A DNA stretch of 64,000 nt from JAYOEY01 sp038116945 (GCA_038116945.1 JAYOEY010000015.1:1-64000), one strand, 5' to 3'; positions 7,872-16,718 are shown, numbered from the stretch's first letter. The notes: a model not told the origin generated them from the sequence alone. A program made the numbers and translations.

Positions 7872-9581
7872 ATGGCGGAATCAGAACGGGATCGCGCGCG
7901 CGTCAGGCGCCATGCTCATCCCGGACGCGGCGGTCGGGCGTTGCCTTTTACCAAGGGTCGGCAACTCGATGCGGGCGCGCTGGACGACGTTCGCGCGCTT
8001 CTCGGCGACGCGCCCCGGTCCCGGGATCGGCTGATCGAGCATCTCCATTTGATTCAGGACAGGTACGGCTGTCTCTCGGCCTATCACCTGGTCGCGCTGG
8101 CGGATGAGATGCGCATGGCGCTGACCGAAGTCTACGAGGTCGCGACATTCTATGCGCATTTCGATGTGGTGACCGACGACGCGCAACGGCCGGCGCCAGT
8201 CACCATCCGGGTCTGCGACAGCATCGCCTGCGAAATGGCGGGCAGCGAATCCCTGCTGCAGTCTCTCTCCGATAAAGCGGGCCCTGAAATCCGTATCCTG
8301 CGTGCGCCCTGCATGGGCGCCTGCGACAGGGCGCCGGCTGCCGCGATCGGCCACGCGCAGATCGCACCGGCAACGGCGGACGCACTGCTGGACGCCGCCG
8401 CGAAGGGCGAAACGCACCCTGCGATTCCGGATTACATTCCGCTCGATTCCTACAGGGCCGACGGCGGATACGAGCTCTTCGGCGCGTGCCGCGACGGCAA
8501 GCGCACGCCGGAAGAGCTGATCGAAATCCTGAACGATTCCGGTTTGCGCGGTCTCGGCGGCGCCGGATTTCCGTCGGGTCGGAAATGGAGCTTCGTTCGC
8601 GCGGAAGCCGGCCCCCGCATGATGGCGGTCAATGGCGACGAGGGCGAGCCCGGTACTTTCAAGGATCGCTGGTTCCTGGGCCGGGACCCGCATCGTTTTC
8701 TCGAAGGGATGCTGATCGCAGCCTGGGCGATCGAGGCGGAGGCCGTCTATATCTACCTGCGGGATGAGTATCCCGAACTCAGGGAAGTCCTGCTGACGGA
8801 AATCGAAAGGCTGGAAGCGGCCGGACTCGCCGGTCCGGGCTATATCCATCTTCGGCGCGGCGCGGGCGCCTATATCTGCGGCGAAGAGTCCGCGATGCTC
8901 GAATCGATCGAGGGCAAGCGAGGCCTGCCGCGTCACAAGCCGCCCTTCCCCGCCCAGGTCGGACTGTTCGGCAGACCGACCCTGATCCACAACGTCGAGA
9001 CGCTCTACTGGATACGCGACCTCGTCCAGAAAGGCGCGGGGTGGTTCACCTCCCAGGGTCGAAACGGTTCGAAGGGATTCCGCACCTTTTCGGTTTCCGG
9101 CCGCGTGAAGGAACCGGGCGTCAAGATCGCACCGGCCGGCATTACCGTACGCGAACTGATCGACGAGTTCTGCGGCGGCATGGCGGACGGGCACGAATTC
9201 AAGGGCTACCTGCCGGGCGGCGCATCGGGCGGGATCCTGCCGGCGTCCCTGGGCGACGAGCCGCTCGATTTCGGCACGCTGGAAAAGCATGGCTGTTTCA
9301 TCGGATCGGCTGCCATCGTCGTTCTGTCGGACAGGGATTCGGCTGCCGACGCAGCGACCAACCTGCTGCGTTTCTTCGAGGACGAAAGCTGCGGTCAGTG
9401 CACGCCCTGCCGCAACGGCTGCGAAAAGGCGGTGCAGCTTCTCGGTCGAGACTCATGGGACGTGCCGCTTCTGGAGGAACTGGCCGGCGCGATGCGCGAT
9501 GCCTCGATCTGCGGCCTGGGCCAGGCCGCCGCCAACCCGTTCCTGTCGGTGTTCAAGTATTTTCCGGACGACGTGAAGTAG
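7872..9581 (+). CDS. fdhB: NAD-dependent formate dehydrogenase beta subunit, NuoE-NuoF fusion
   Basis: This 569-aa protein is the electron-output module of a cytosolic molybdenum formate dehydrogenase. It passes electrons through FMN to NAD. Residues about 40-175 are a NuoE-like thioredoxin-fold domain with 2Fe-2S ligands Cys115, Cys120, Cys147 and Cys151. Residues about 205-569 are NuoF-like: FMN site GLGGAGFPSGRKW, NADH site GAGAYICGEESA, and the 4Fe-4S ligands Cys507, Cys510 and Cys513 with a fourth in SICGLGQ. The gamma-beta fusion resembles Fdh1B of Methylobacterium. Its catalytic partner is not adjacent but 3.3 kb downstream (12892-15663), with four unrelated genes between. Other respiratory complex I genes are absent, so a nuo origin is unlikely. 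Confidence 0.93.
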   Translation: MAESERDRARVRRHAHPGRGGRALPFTKGRQLDAGALDDVRALLGDAPRSRDRLIEHLHLIQDRYGCLSAYHLVALADEMRMALTEVYEVATFYAHFDVVTDDAQRPAPVTIRVCDSIACEMAGSESLLQSLSDKAGPEIRILRAPCMGACDRAPAAAIGHAQIAPATADALLDAAAKGETHPAIPDYIPLDSYRADGGYELFGACRDGKRTPEELIEILNDSGLRGLGGAGFPSGRKWSFVRAEAGPRMMAVNGDEGEPGTFKDRWFLGRDPHRFLEGMLIAAWAIEAEAVYIYLRDEYPELREVLLTEIERLEAAGLAGPGYIHLRRGAGAYICGEESAMLESIEGKRGLPRHKPPFPAQVGLFGRPTLIHNVETLYWIRDLVQKGAGWFTSQGRNGSKGFRTFSVSGRVKEPGVKIAPAGITVRELIDEFCGGMADGHEFKGYLPGGASGGILPASLGDEPLDFGTLEKHGCFIGSAAIVVLSDRDSAADAATNLLRFFEDESCGQCTPCRNGCEKAVQLLGRDSWDVPLLEELAGAMRDASICGLGQAAANPFLSVFKYFPDDVK

Positions 9582-9590
9582 GAGCGCAGG

Positions 9591-10469
9591 ATGGCAGACG
9601 AGCCCTGCCAGCCGCCCGACCCCAACCCGGCAACGCCAAGGGTCGCGCCGCCACCGGGATCGGTGGATACCCATGCCCATATATACGGTCCGTTCGACCG
9701 GTTTCCTCTCGCCGCCCGCCGCGGATACACGCCGCATCCGCTCGGTTTCGAAGATTACTGCGCCATGCTGTCGGCGCTCGGCATCGACCGGGCCGTCATC
9801 GTGCACGGCAGCGCCAACGGGCTGAACCATGCGGTGACGCTGGACGCCATCGCACGTTCGGAAGGCCGTTTCAAGGGCGTGTGCATCGTCAGGCCGGAAA
9901 CCGCGGTGGCGGAACTGGACGCGATGGCGGGCGCCGGCATCTGCGGACTGCGCCTGTCGGCAACAGTCAAGGGAGGGCTTTCCCCCGCCTATGTCGACCC
10001 CATGACGGCAAAGGCGAAGGAGCTGGGCTGGCTGGTACAGCTCCATCTCCGCAATATCGACGAGTTCCCGCCGCTGGTCCCCTGGATCGAACGTTCCGGC
10101 GTCGAGGTGCTGATCGACCATCTGGGACGGCCGCGTGCCAGCCAGAGCGTCGACTGCCCCGCGTTCCGGACACTTCTGTCGGCGCTCCGCGCCAACGGCA
10201 ACCTCTGGGTGAAGATCTGTTCCTGGTACCGCCTGTCGGATGCGGGCCCGCCCTATGACGACATGCGGCCTTTCGTCGAGGCGCTCGCGGCGGCAGCGCC
10301 CGACCGGATATTATGGGGCACCAACTGGCCGCATCCCAACATAACGATCCCGATGCCCAATGACGGAATCTTGATCGATCAGCTCATGGAATGGGTGAAA
10401 GACGACTACCAGCGTCGCGCCATTTTGTGCGATAATCCCGCCCGGCTATTCGGTTTTGCCCCGTTGTGA
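9591..10469 (+). CDS. Amidohydrolase-superfamily protein, LigI/PDC-lactonase type
   Basis: A 292-aa TIM-barrel hydrolase of the amidohydrolase-2 (COG3618) group, whose best-known member LigI hydrolyses 2-pyrone-4,6-dicarboxylate. The HxH motif is in VDTHAHIYGP (about residue 25), a conserved histidine is in LIDHLGRP, and the C-terminal signature is WGTNWPHPN. A GGAG site lies just before the ATG, and the gap to fdhB is 9 bp, so the two are probably co-transcribed. The substrate is unknown. A lactone or cyclic ester is likely from the family, but a link to formate metabolism is only inferred from position. Confidence 0.82.
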   Translation: MADEPCQPPDPNPATPRVAPPPGSVDTHAHIYGPFDRFPLAARRGYTPHPLGFEDYCAMLSALGIDRAVIVHGSANGLNHAVTLDAIARSEGRFKGVCIVRPETAVAELDAMAGAGICGLRLSATVKGGLSPAYVDPMTAKAKELGWLVQLHLRNIDEFPPLVPWIERSGVEVLIDHLGRPRASQSVDCPAFRTLLSALRANGNLWVKICSWYRLSDAGPPYDDMRPFVEALAAAAPDRILWGTNWPHPNITIPMPNDGILIDQLMEWVKDDYQRRAILCDNPARLFGFAPL

Positions 10470-10481
10470 CTTTCGAACATC

Positions 10482-11135
10482 ATGCGATTCGCTTATCCGA
10501 TCACGAACAACATCTCGATCATGTTCGCAACGCCGGTGCTGACCTCGGTCATCGCCGGGCACGAGCAGCTTAACCCGGCGCTCAAGGCGCAGATTCTGGC
10601 GGCGATCGGGAGCGACCATGGCGTGCATGTCTCGAATAGAGGCGGATGGCAGTCCTCTGCCGATCTGTGGGGCTGGAACACGCCGGAGATGGTGGCCTAC
10701 AGGCACGCGGTTCACGACGCGCTCCTGCGCATGGCGGCGCTGTCGACGGAGGAGCCCGACCTGTCGAAGGTCGATATCCAGTACGTCGCCGGCGCCTGGG
10801 CCAACGTGAACCGGCACGGCGCCTATAACGACATACATGTCCATCCGGACTGCACCTGGTCCTGCGTCTATTACGTCGATTGCGGCGAGCCGGAAGAGGG
10901 GTGGGAACGCAACGGGCAGTTCGAGCTGCACGATCCCCGCACCCTGGCCAAATCGTCCAAGCTCGGCGGGTACGGGTTCGCCCGCAACTATCTGATCGAC
11001 CCGACGCCCGGCAAGCTGATCATGTTCCCGTCCTGGATGGAACATTCGGTCCACCCGTTCTACGGCACGGGCGACCGCATCTCGATCGCCGCCAACATCC
11101 GCGTCACCGGCGGCCGGCATTCGGGGCTGGAGTGA
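10482..11135 (+). CDS. Putative 2OG-Fe(II) oxygenase
   Basis: A 217-aa protein resembling the TIGR02466 family of predicted 2-oxoglutarate/iron oxygenases. Candidate iron ligands are in YNDIHVHPD (about residues 113-121) and in FPSWMEHSVHP (about 180-190), followed by the 2OG-binding arginine in GDRISIAANIRV. The central beta strand SCVYYVDCG matches the double-stranded beta-helix core. No clear ribosome site precedes the first ATG, and Met14 (10521) is an alternative start. It follows the amidohydrolase gene by 12 bp. The substrate is unknown. Confidence 0.75.
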   Translation: MRFAYPITNNISIMFATPVLTSVIAGHEQLNPALKAQILAAIGSDHGVHVSNRGGWQSSADLWGWNTPEMVAYRHAVHDALLRMAALSTEEPDLSKVDIQYVAGAWANVNRHGAYNDIHVHPDCTWSCVYYVDCGEPEEGWERNGQFELHDPRTLAKSSKLGGYGFARNYLIDPTPGKLIMFPSWMEHSVHPFYGTGDRISIAANIRVTGGRHSGLE

Positions 11136-11151
11136 GGAGCGGCTCAGGCCG

Positions 11152-12132
11152 TCACATGAACAGCCGTTCGCCCGTCATGCCCTGATACAGGTGCGCGACC
11201 TGGTCGGCGTAGCCGTTATAGAGCTGCGTCGCCACGCGCGTTCCCTTGCCGAGCACGCGCTCGCTGGCCTGGCTCCAGCGGGCGTGCGGCACCTCGGGGT
11301 TCACATTGGCCCAGAACCCGTATTCGCTGGCCTGCACCTTCTCCCAGAACGTCACCGGACGCTTCTCGGTGAAGGTGAAACGCACCAGCGACTTGATCGA
11401 TTTGAACCCGTACTTCCACGGCACGGCGAGACGCAGCGGCGCGCCGTTCTGCTTCGGTATCGGTTTTCCGTAGAGCCCGGTGGCGAGAAAGGCGAGATCG
11501 TTGGTCGCCTCCGTCATCGAAAGACCCTCGCGATAGGGCCACGGGTACCAGCCGGATTTCTGCCCCTTGGCGAAATCGGGCCGGTTGAAGGTCTCCATCG
11601 CGACATATTTCGCCGATCCCAGGGGGCGCGCCAGATCGACCAGCGCTTTGAACGGGAAGCCCGACCACGGCACCGCCATCGACCACGCCTCGACGCAGCG
11701 AAAACGGTAGAGCCGTTCTTCAAGCGGCATCTTCTTCAGCAGATCGTCAATGCCGATGGTGAAGGGTTTCTCGACCAGCCCGTCGATCCGCACTTCCCAC
11801 GGGCGCAGCCGCAGCGCCTGCGCCGATTTCCAGATATTCTTGTGCGAGCCGAACTCGTAGAAATTGTTGTAGGTGGTGGCCTGGCGTTCGTCCGTGATCG
11901 GGCGGTCCAGCACGTAGGCCGTATTCCGCTTCACGGGATACAGGCCGGCCGTGGGATCCGTTTCGGGTACGATCGGCGGATCGTCCTCGCACCCGGCCAG
12001 CAGCGGCGCGGCCCCGGCGATCAGCCCGCCGATCCCCATCGCCTTCAGGATCGCCCGCCGGTCGCGCCAGACGCCCTCGGGCGTGACCTCGTGTTCCTTC
12101 AGTTCCCAGTCGCGATGGCTGCGGATCGGCAT
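11152..12132 (-). CDS. msrP: Protein-methionine-sulfoxide reductase catalytic subunit MsrP, with Tat-lipoprotein leader
   Basis: MsrP (326 aa) is a periplasmic molybdoenzyme that repairs oxidised methionines in envelope proteins. The N-terminus MPIRSHRDWELKEHEVTPEG is typical. A twin-arginine leader follows (Arg25-Arg26, then a hydrophobic stretch) that ends in a lipobox-like LLAGC with Cys48, which is unusual for this family. The molybdenum-pterin ligand is Cys146 in FRCVEAWSMAVPW. The start at 12132 removes a non-homologous extension that overlaps the divergent methyltransferase. Its membrane partner MsrQ is not in the window. It depends on the molybdenum cofactor made by nearby genes. Confidence 0.93.
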   Translation of the reverse strand: MPIRSHRDWELKEHEVTPEGVWRDRRAILKAMGIGGLIAGAAPLLAGCEDDPPIVPETDPTAGLYPVKRNTAYVLDRPITDERQATTYNNFYEFGSHKNIWKSAQALRLRPWEVRIDGLVEKPFTIGIDDLLKKMPLEERLYRFRCVEAWSMAVPWSGFPFKALVDLARPLGSAKYVAMETFNRPDFAKGQKSGWYPWPYREGLSMTEATNDLAFLATGLYGKPIPKQNGAPLRLAVPWKYGFKSIKSLVRFTFTEKRPVTFWEKVQASEYGFWANVNPEVPHARWSQASERVLGKGTRVATQLYNGYADQVAHLYQGMTGERLFM

Positions 12133-12149
12133 GGTGCGGTTCTCCACTG

Positions 12150-12171
12150 TTCTGGCCAGAACATTGGCCAA
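12150..12171. promoter_or_regulatory. Twin TGGCCA palindromes between msrP and methyltransferase
   Basis: In the 91-bp divergent gap lies a perfect 12-bp palindrome TTCTGGCCAGAA (12150-12161) and an 8-bp palindrome TTGGCCAA (12164-12171). Their shared TGGCCA cores are 12 bp apart, about one helix turn. This layout suits a dimeric regulator acting on one or both genes. No known operator is recognised, so this is inference. Confidence 0.3.
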
Positions 12172-12223
12172 AGGCTCGGGATGTGCCAATAACGTTTTCG
12201 TTAACCGGGCAAGGACCCCGCGC

Positions 12224-12817
12224 GTGGATATCGAAACCATCAGCATCTATGACAGGGGCGCCGCCGACTTCGCCGCCGACTGGGAGGACGACCAGCCGCC
12301 GCCGGACGACCTCTATGCGATCCTCCGCGCGTGTTTCAGAAAAGGCCCGACTGTCGATATCGGCTGCGGCAGCGGGCGCGACACGGCCTGGCTGTGCGGG
12401 AACGGATATGACGCCATCGGCGTCGATGCGTCGGACGGGCTGCTGGCGGAGGCGCGGCGGCGTCATCCGGGCGTGATCTTCAGGAGAGACGCATTGCCCG
12501 CGCTTGAAACGCTCGAAGACGGTTCCTTCTCGAACGTCCTGTGCGAGACCGTCATCATGCATCTGCCACCTGCCGAACTCGATTCCGCCGTCCGCCGCAT
12601 GGCCGCCCTGCTCGCCCCCGGCGGCACGCTCTATCTGAGCTGGCGCATGACCGAAGGAGAAAACATGCGGGACAAGGCGGGACGACTATATGCCGCGTTC
12701 GGCAAGACCGCAGTCATGGATACGCTCGCCGGCACGGACATCCTGCTGGACGAATGCATCGTCAGCGAGTCTTCGGGCCGGGTCGTTCACCGGATCGTGG
12801 CGCAAAAGCCACGCTGA
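12224..12817 (+). CDS. SAM-dependent class I methyltransferase
   Basis: A 197-aa Rossmann-fold methyltransferase. Motif I is PTVDIGCGSGRDTAWL (about residues 42-57), motif II ends in GVDASDGLLAEARRRHP, motif III is FSNVLCETVIMHLP, and a post-motif LLAPGGTLYLSW follows. A GTG start at 12224 is chosen because AAGGA lies 8 bp upstream. The frame stays open further upstream, but that part overlaps msrP and is not conserved-looking. The acceptor substrate cannot be told from sequence. It lies 74 bp before fdhA and is divergent from msrP. Confidence 0.8.
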   Translation: MDIETISIYDRGAADFAADWEDDQPPPDDLYAILRACFRKGPTVDIGCGSGRDTAWLCGNGYDAIGVDASDGLLAEARRRHPGVIFRRDALPALETLEDGSFSNVLCETVIMHLPPAELDSAVRRMAALLAPGGTLYLSWRMTEGENMRDKAGRLYAAFGKTAVMDTLAGTDILLDECIVSESSGRVVHRIVAQKPR

Positions 12818-12891
12818 ACGCCCTCTCTCGCCGATTGACCCGACCGACGGCAAATTTTACGGTGACATCCTGTTAATTCGGGAATTCGCAC

Positions 12892-15663
12892 ATGGCCGAC
12901 AGCATCACATTCACTCTCGACGGGCGCGCGGTCACGGCCGGGCCGGACGAGACCATCTGGCAGGTCGCCGAGCGCGAAGGCGTCGAGATCCCGCATCTCT
13001 GTTACGCGCCCGAACCGGGCTACCGGCCCGACGGCAATTGCCGCGCCTGCATGGTGGAGATCGAAGGAGAGCGCGTACTGGCCGCCTCCTGCATTCGTAA
13101 GCCCGCCGAGGGGATGAATGTCACCACCGCCAGCGAACGCGCGAAGAAGGCGCGCGCGATGGTGTTCGAGCTGCTGCTGGCCGATCAGCCGTCGCGCGAC
13201 GCGCACCATGACGGCGACTCGAAGCTGTTCCGCTGGGCCGACCGGATCGGCGTGTCCGACAGCCGCTTTCCGGCGAAACGCACGCCGGACGCCGATGTCA
13301 GCCACCCGGCGATGGCGGTCAATCTGGATGCCTGCATCAACTGCACTCTGTGCGTCCGCGCCTGCCGCGAAGTCCAGGTAAACGACGTGATCGGCATGGC
13401 GCGGCGCGGCGCACACGCCAAGATCGTGTTCGATTTCGACGATCCGATGGGCGCCAGCACCTGCGTCGCCTGCGGCGAATGCGTCCAGGCCTGCCCGACC
13501 GGCGCGCTGCTGCCCAAATCGGTCGTCTCAGAAACAGGCACGGGCCGCGAAGCGCCGGACCGGTCGGTCGATTCTGTCTGCCCCTATTGCGGCGTCGGCT
13601 GCCAGCTGACCTACCACCTGAAGGACGACAGGCTGCTCTACGTCACCGGCCGGAACGGGCCGGCCAACGAGCAAAGGCTGTGCGTCAAGGGGCGGTTCGG
13701 GTTCGATTACATCCACCACCCGCACCGGCTGACCAGACCGCTGATCCGCAAGGACGGCGTTCCGAAGAACGCCGAAGAAGATGTCGACCCCGCCAACCCG
13801 TTCACCCATTTCCGCGAAGCGAGCTGGGAAGAGGCGCTCGAGAGAGCGGCAGCGGGCCTGAAATCGATCCGCGACGAACGCGGCGGCGGCGCGCTGGCGG
13901 GCTTCGGCTCGGCGAAGGGCTCGAACGAGGAAGCCTATCTGTTCCAGAAGCTGGTCCGCACCGGGTTCGGCACCAACAATGTCGATCACTGCACGCGGCT
14001 GTGCCATGCCTCGTCAGTCGCAGCCCTGATGGAATGCATCGGATCGGCCGCGGTGACAGCGCCGTTTACCGCGGTGAAGGACGCCGACGTCATCCTCATC
14101 ATCGGCTCCAACGCGACGGAGAATCATCCGGTCGCCGCGACTTTCTTCAAGCAGGCGGTGAAGGACGGCAAGACGCTGATCGTGATGGACCCGCGCGGCC
14201 AGGCGCTCAAACGTCACGCGACCCACATGCTGCAGTTCAAGCCCGGCGCCGACGTCTCGATGCTGAACGCCATCATGAACGTGATTGTCGAGGAAGGGCT
14301 CTACGATACGCAGTACATCCAGGCCCACACCGAGGGGTTCGACCAGCTCAAGATGCACCTTGCCGGCTTTACGCCGGAGAAAATGCAGGACGTCTGCGGC
14401 ATTGACGCTGAGACGCTGCGCGCCGTGGCGCGCAAATATGCGACATCGAAAGCCTCGATCATCTTCTGGGGCATGGGCGTGTCGCAGCACGTGCACGGCA
14501 CCGACAACGCGCGCTGCCTGATCGACCTCGCATTGATGACCGGACAGGTCGGCCGGCCCGGCACCGGCCTGCACCCGCTGCGCGGGCAGAACAACGTGCA
14601 GGGCGCGTCCGACGCAGGCCTGATTCCGATGTTCTATCCCGACTACCAGCTCGTCACGAAGGAAGACGTGAAGGCGAAATTCGAGGATTTCTGGGGTGCG
14701 GAACTCGACCCGAATCGCGGTCTGACGGTGGTCGAAATCATGGATGCGGTCCATGCAGGCGACATTCGCGGCATGTACATCATGGGCGAAAACCCCGCCA
14801 TGTCCGACCCCGACGCAAGCCATGCGCGCGAAGCGCTGGCCAAGCTCGATCATCTTGTGGTGCAGGATATCTTCCTGACCGAAACCGCCTGTCACGCCGA
14901 TGTCGTCCTGCCGGCATCGGCCTGGCCGGAAAAGGACGGCACGGTGACCAACACCAACCGTCAGGTCCAGATGGGCCGCGCGGCCCTGCCGATGCCCGGC
15001 GACACCCGACAGGACTGGTGGCTGATCGCCGAGATCGCGAAACGCATGGGTCTCGACTGGCGGTACGAGCATCCGCGCGAGATATATACCGAGATGGCGC
15101 AGGTGATGCCGTCGCTCGACAATATTTCATGGGACCGGCTTGCGAACGAAAGCGCCGTTACATACCCGTGCGACAATCCCGGGCAGGCCGGTAACGAAAT
15201 CGTCTTCGGCGACGGGTTCCCGACCGAGTCCGGCAACGGCAGGATGGTCGCAGCGAGCATCGTTCCGCCGGACGAACTGCCCGACGACGAATTTCCGATG
15301 GTCCTGACGACCGGCCGCCAGCTCGAACACTGGCATACCGGCGCGATGACCCGGCGCGCCACGGTGCTGGACACGCTCGAGCCAGAGGCCGTCGCCTGCC
15401 TGAACCATCGAGACCTTCAGAATTTGGGCCTTCACGCGGGCGACGCGGTGACGGTATCGACCCGGCGCGGTTCCATCGAACTCAAGGCCCGCGCCGACCG
15501 CGCGGTGCCGCCGGGCATGGTGTTCATCCCGTTCTGCTTCGCCGAAGCGCCGGCCAACTTCCTGACCAACCCGCAGCTCGATCCGTTCGGCAAGATTCCG
15601 GAATTCAAGTTCTGTGCCGCGAGGATCGAACCGGTGCGCGCGCCGGCAGCCGCGGCGGAATAG
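12892..15663 (+). CDS. fdhA: Formate dehydrogenase alpha subunit, NuoG-like N-terminus, Cys-type
   Basis: This 923-aa protein oxidises formate to CO2 at a bis-pterin molybdenum (or tungsten) site. Residues 1 to about 80 are a 2Fe-2S ferredoxin domain (HLCYAPEPGYRPDGNCRAC). Residues about 135-200 hold two 4Fe-4S clusters (CINCTLCVRAC and CVACGECVQACP). The molybdopterin oxidoreductase domain starts at CPYCGVGC (about 226). The active-site motif HCTRLCH places Cys371 at the position of selenocysteine in E. coli FdhF, so no selenium is required. The C-terminal dinucleotide-binding domain includes TTGRQLEHWHTGAMTRR. With the NuoE/F-type beta subunit it should form an NAD-linked Fds/Fdh1-like enzyme. 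FdhD and MobA, needed for its maturation, are encoded just downstream. Confidence 0.96.
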   Translation: MADSITFTLDGRAVTAGPDETIWQVAEREGVEIPHLCYAPEPGYRPDGNCRACMVEIEGERVLAASCIRKPAEGMNVTTASERAKKARAMVFELLLADQPSRDAHHDGDSKLFRWADRIGVSDSRFPAKRTPDADVSHPAMAVNLDACINCTLCVRACREVQVNDVIGMARRGAHAKIVFDFDDPMGASTCVACGECVQACPTGALLPKSVVSETGTGREAPDRSVDSVCPYCGVGCQLTYHLKDDRLLYVTGRNGPANEQRLCVKGRFGFDYIHHPHRLTRPLIRKDGVPKNAEEDVDPANPFTHFREASWEEALERAAAGLKSIRDERGGGALAGFGSAKGSNEEAYLFQKLVRTGFGTNNVDHCTRLCHASSVAALMECIGSAAVTAPFTAVKDADVILIIGSNATENHPVAATFFKQAVKDGKTLIVMDPRGQALKRHATHMLQFKPGADVSMLNAIMNVIVEEGLYDTQYIQAHTEGFDQLKMHLAGFTPEKMQDVCGIDAETLRAVARKYATSKASIIFWGMGVSQHVHGTDNARCLIDLALMTGQVGRPGTGLHPLRGQNNVQGASDAGLIPMFYPDYQLVTKEDVKAKFEDFWGAELDPNRGLTVVEIMDAVHAGDIRGMYIMGENPAMSDPDASHAREALAKLDHLVVQDIFLTETACHADVVLPASAWPEKDGTVTNTNRQVQMGRAALPMPGDTRQDWWLIAEIAKRMGLDWRYEHPREIYTEMAQVMPSLDNISWDRLANESAVTYPCDNPGQAGNEIVFGDGFPTESGNGRMVAASIVPPDELPDDEFPMVLTTGRQLEHWHTGAMTRRATVLDTLEPEAVACLNHRDLQNLGLHAGDAVTVSTRRGSIELKARADRAVPPGMVFIPFCFAEAPANFLTNPQLDPFGKIPEFKFCAARIEPVRAPAAAAE

Positions 15664-15669
15664 ATCGCG

Positions 15670-16032
15670 TTACTTCACCGACCGGTTCAGCAACGTCGCG
15701 AATTCGGCGATCTCCTCGGCGACCGCCCCTGCCGCCTTTTCCTCCATCGCGCGGTAGCGATCGAGAACCTCGCGCGCCGCATCGGTGATCCGCGTACCGC
15801 CGCCGCCCGCGCCGCCGGCGGAGGTCTCGACCAGCGGCTCCCGGAAATCCCGGTTCATGGCTTCGACCAGCGTCCAGGCGCGTCGGTAGGACATGCCCAT
15901 CTCGCGCGCTGCGGCCGAGATCGAGCCGGTGCGCCCGATCGCCTCCAGCAGATCGGCCTTGCCGGGCCCGAGCGCGACGGCGGCGCCGAGCAGGATGCGC
16001 AGACGGGGCGAGGTTTCGCGGGAATCGGCCAT
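15670..16032 (-). CDS. ModE-type winged-helix regulator, N-terminal domain only
   Basis: A 120-aa LysR-like winged-helix protein of the ModE N-terminal family: ADLLEAIGRTGSISAAAREMGMSYRRAWTLVEAMN is the DNA-binding helix-turn-helix (about residues 25-60). A Gly-rich hinge and TRITDAAREVLDRYRAMEE follow. The molybdate-binding MOP domains of full ModE are absent, so it may bind DNA without sensing molybdate itself. It ends 6 bp from the fdhA stop on the opposite strand. Regulation of molybdoenzyme genes is a reasonable inference. Confidence 0.82.
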   Translation of the reverse strand: MADSRETSPRLRILLGAAVALGPGKADLLEAIGRTGSISAAAREMGMSYRRAWTLVEAMNRDFREPLVETSAGGAGGGGTRITDAAREVLDRYRAMEEKAAGAVAEEIAEFATLLNRSVK

Positions 16033-16074
16033 GCGCCCATCAAACGATCGGGCGCGCCGGCGGTCAAGCCGCCG

Positions 16075-16542
16075 CTACATCGGCGTCGACAGTTTGCCTT
16101 TTAGCGACAGTACGACCCTGTCCGCCTCCGTGTCAGCGACGGCCGTTTCGAATTCGCACCCATCGACATGACGGTCGGTAATGGAGCGAACGTTCTGCAC
16201 CAGAATCTGCAGTAGCCGGCCAATGAAGGGATCCGCCTTCTCGATCCGTTCCTCGACGAAGCGACTGGCGATCGGAACCAGCACGGTAGGTTCCAGCGTG
16301 ACAGCGCTCGCCATGCGCGGCGAATTGTCGATCAGCGCCATCTCGCCGAAGATTTCGCCCGCCCCGAGCGCGCCAAGAGGAATCCGGCCGGCGGGTCCGT
16401 CTCTGACGATCAGAACCTTCCCGGACTCGATATACCAGGCGACGTTTCCGTGATCGCCCTGTTCGAAAACGGTGTGCTCGGCCGCATAGAGCCGGCGGTC
16501 GAAGATATCCTTGTCGGAACGCGCCTTCGCCGTTGAACTCAT
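16075..16542 (-). CDS. Cyclic nucleotide-binding domain protein
   Basis: A 155-aa protein made almost entirely of a cNMP-binding domain. The phosphate-binding cassette GEIFGEMALIDNSPRMASA lies at about residues 62-80, preceded by a beta roll (HTVFEQGDHGNVAWYIESGKVLIV). No DNA-binding helix-turn-helix or enzyme domain follows, so it is not a complete CRP-type regulator. It is on the same strand as the ModE-like gene, 42 bp upstream of it. A role in signalling is possible, but the partner is unknown. Confidence 0.75.
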   Translation of the reverse strand: MSSTAKARSDKDIFDRRLYAAEHTVFEQGDHGNVAWYIESGKVLIVRDGPAGRIPLGALGAGEIFGEMALIDNSPRMASAVTLEPTVLVPIASRFVEERIEKADPFIGRLLQILVQNVRSITDRHVDGCEFETAVADTEADRVVLSLKGKLSTPM

Positions 16543-16718
16543 GATCGTCTTCTCCGGGCGCCGGACGGGCGCCGATCCTTCCCATCCGCCGTCCGGATAC
16601 TGGACCGGAATCGTTTAGGAACGGTTCACGGACGCCGGACCCGCGAAACGGATTTGGCGGACAAAAGCGGGCCGTGATAGCGTTTCCGCGACCGATGGAA
16701 TGAGATCCGGAGCCGGCC

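Noticed and set aside
7881..9290. Long minus-strand open frame opposite fdhB (469 codons), and similar shadows opposite flgG, ddl, ftsI and recN
   Set aside because: They show no recognisable domains, overlap strongly conserved genes, and follow the third-position GC bias of the sense strand.
12892..15663. Selenocysteine in formate dehydrogenase
   Set aside because: The active-site position is an ordinary Cys codon (Cys371) and no in-frame TGA occurs within the gene.
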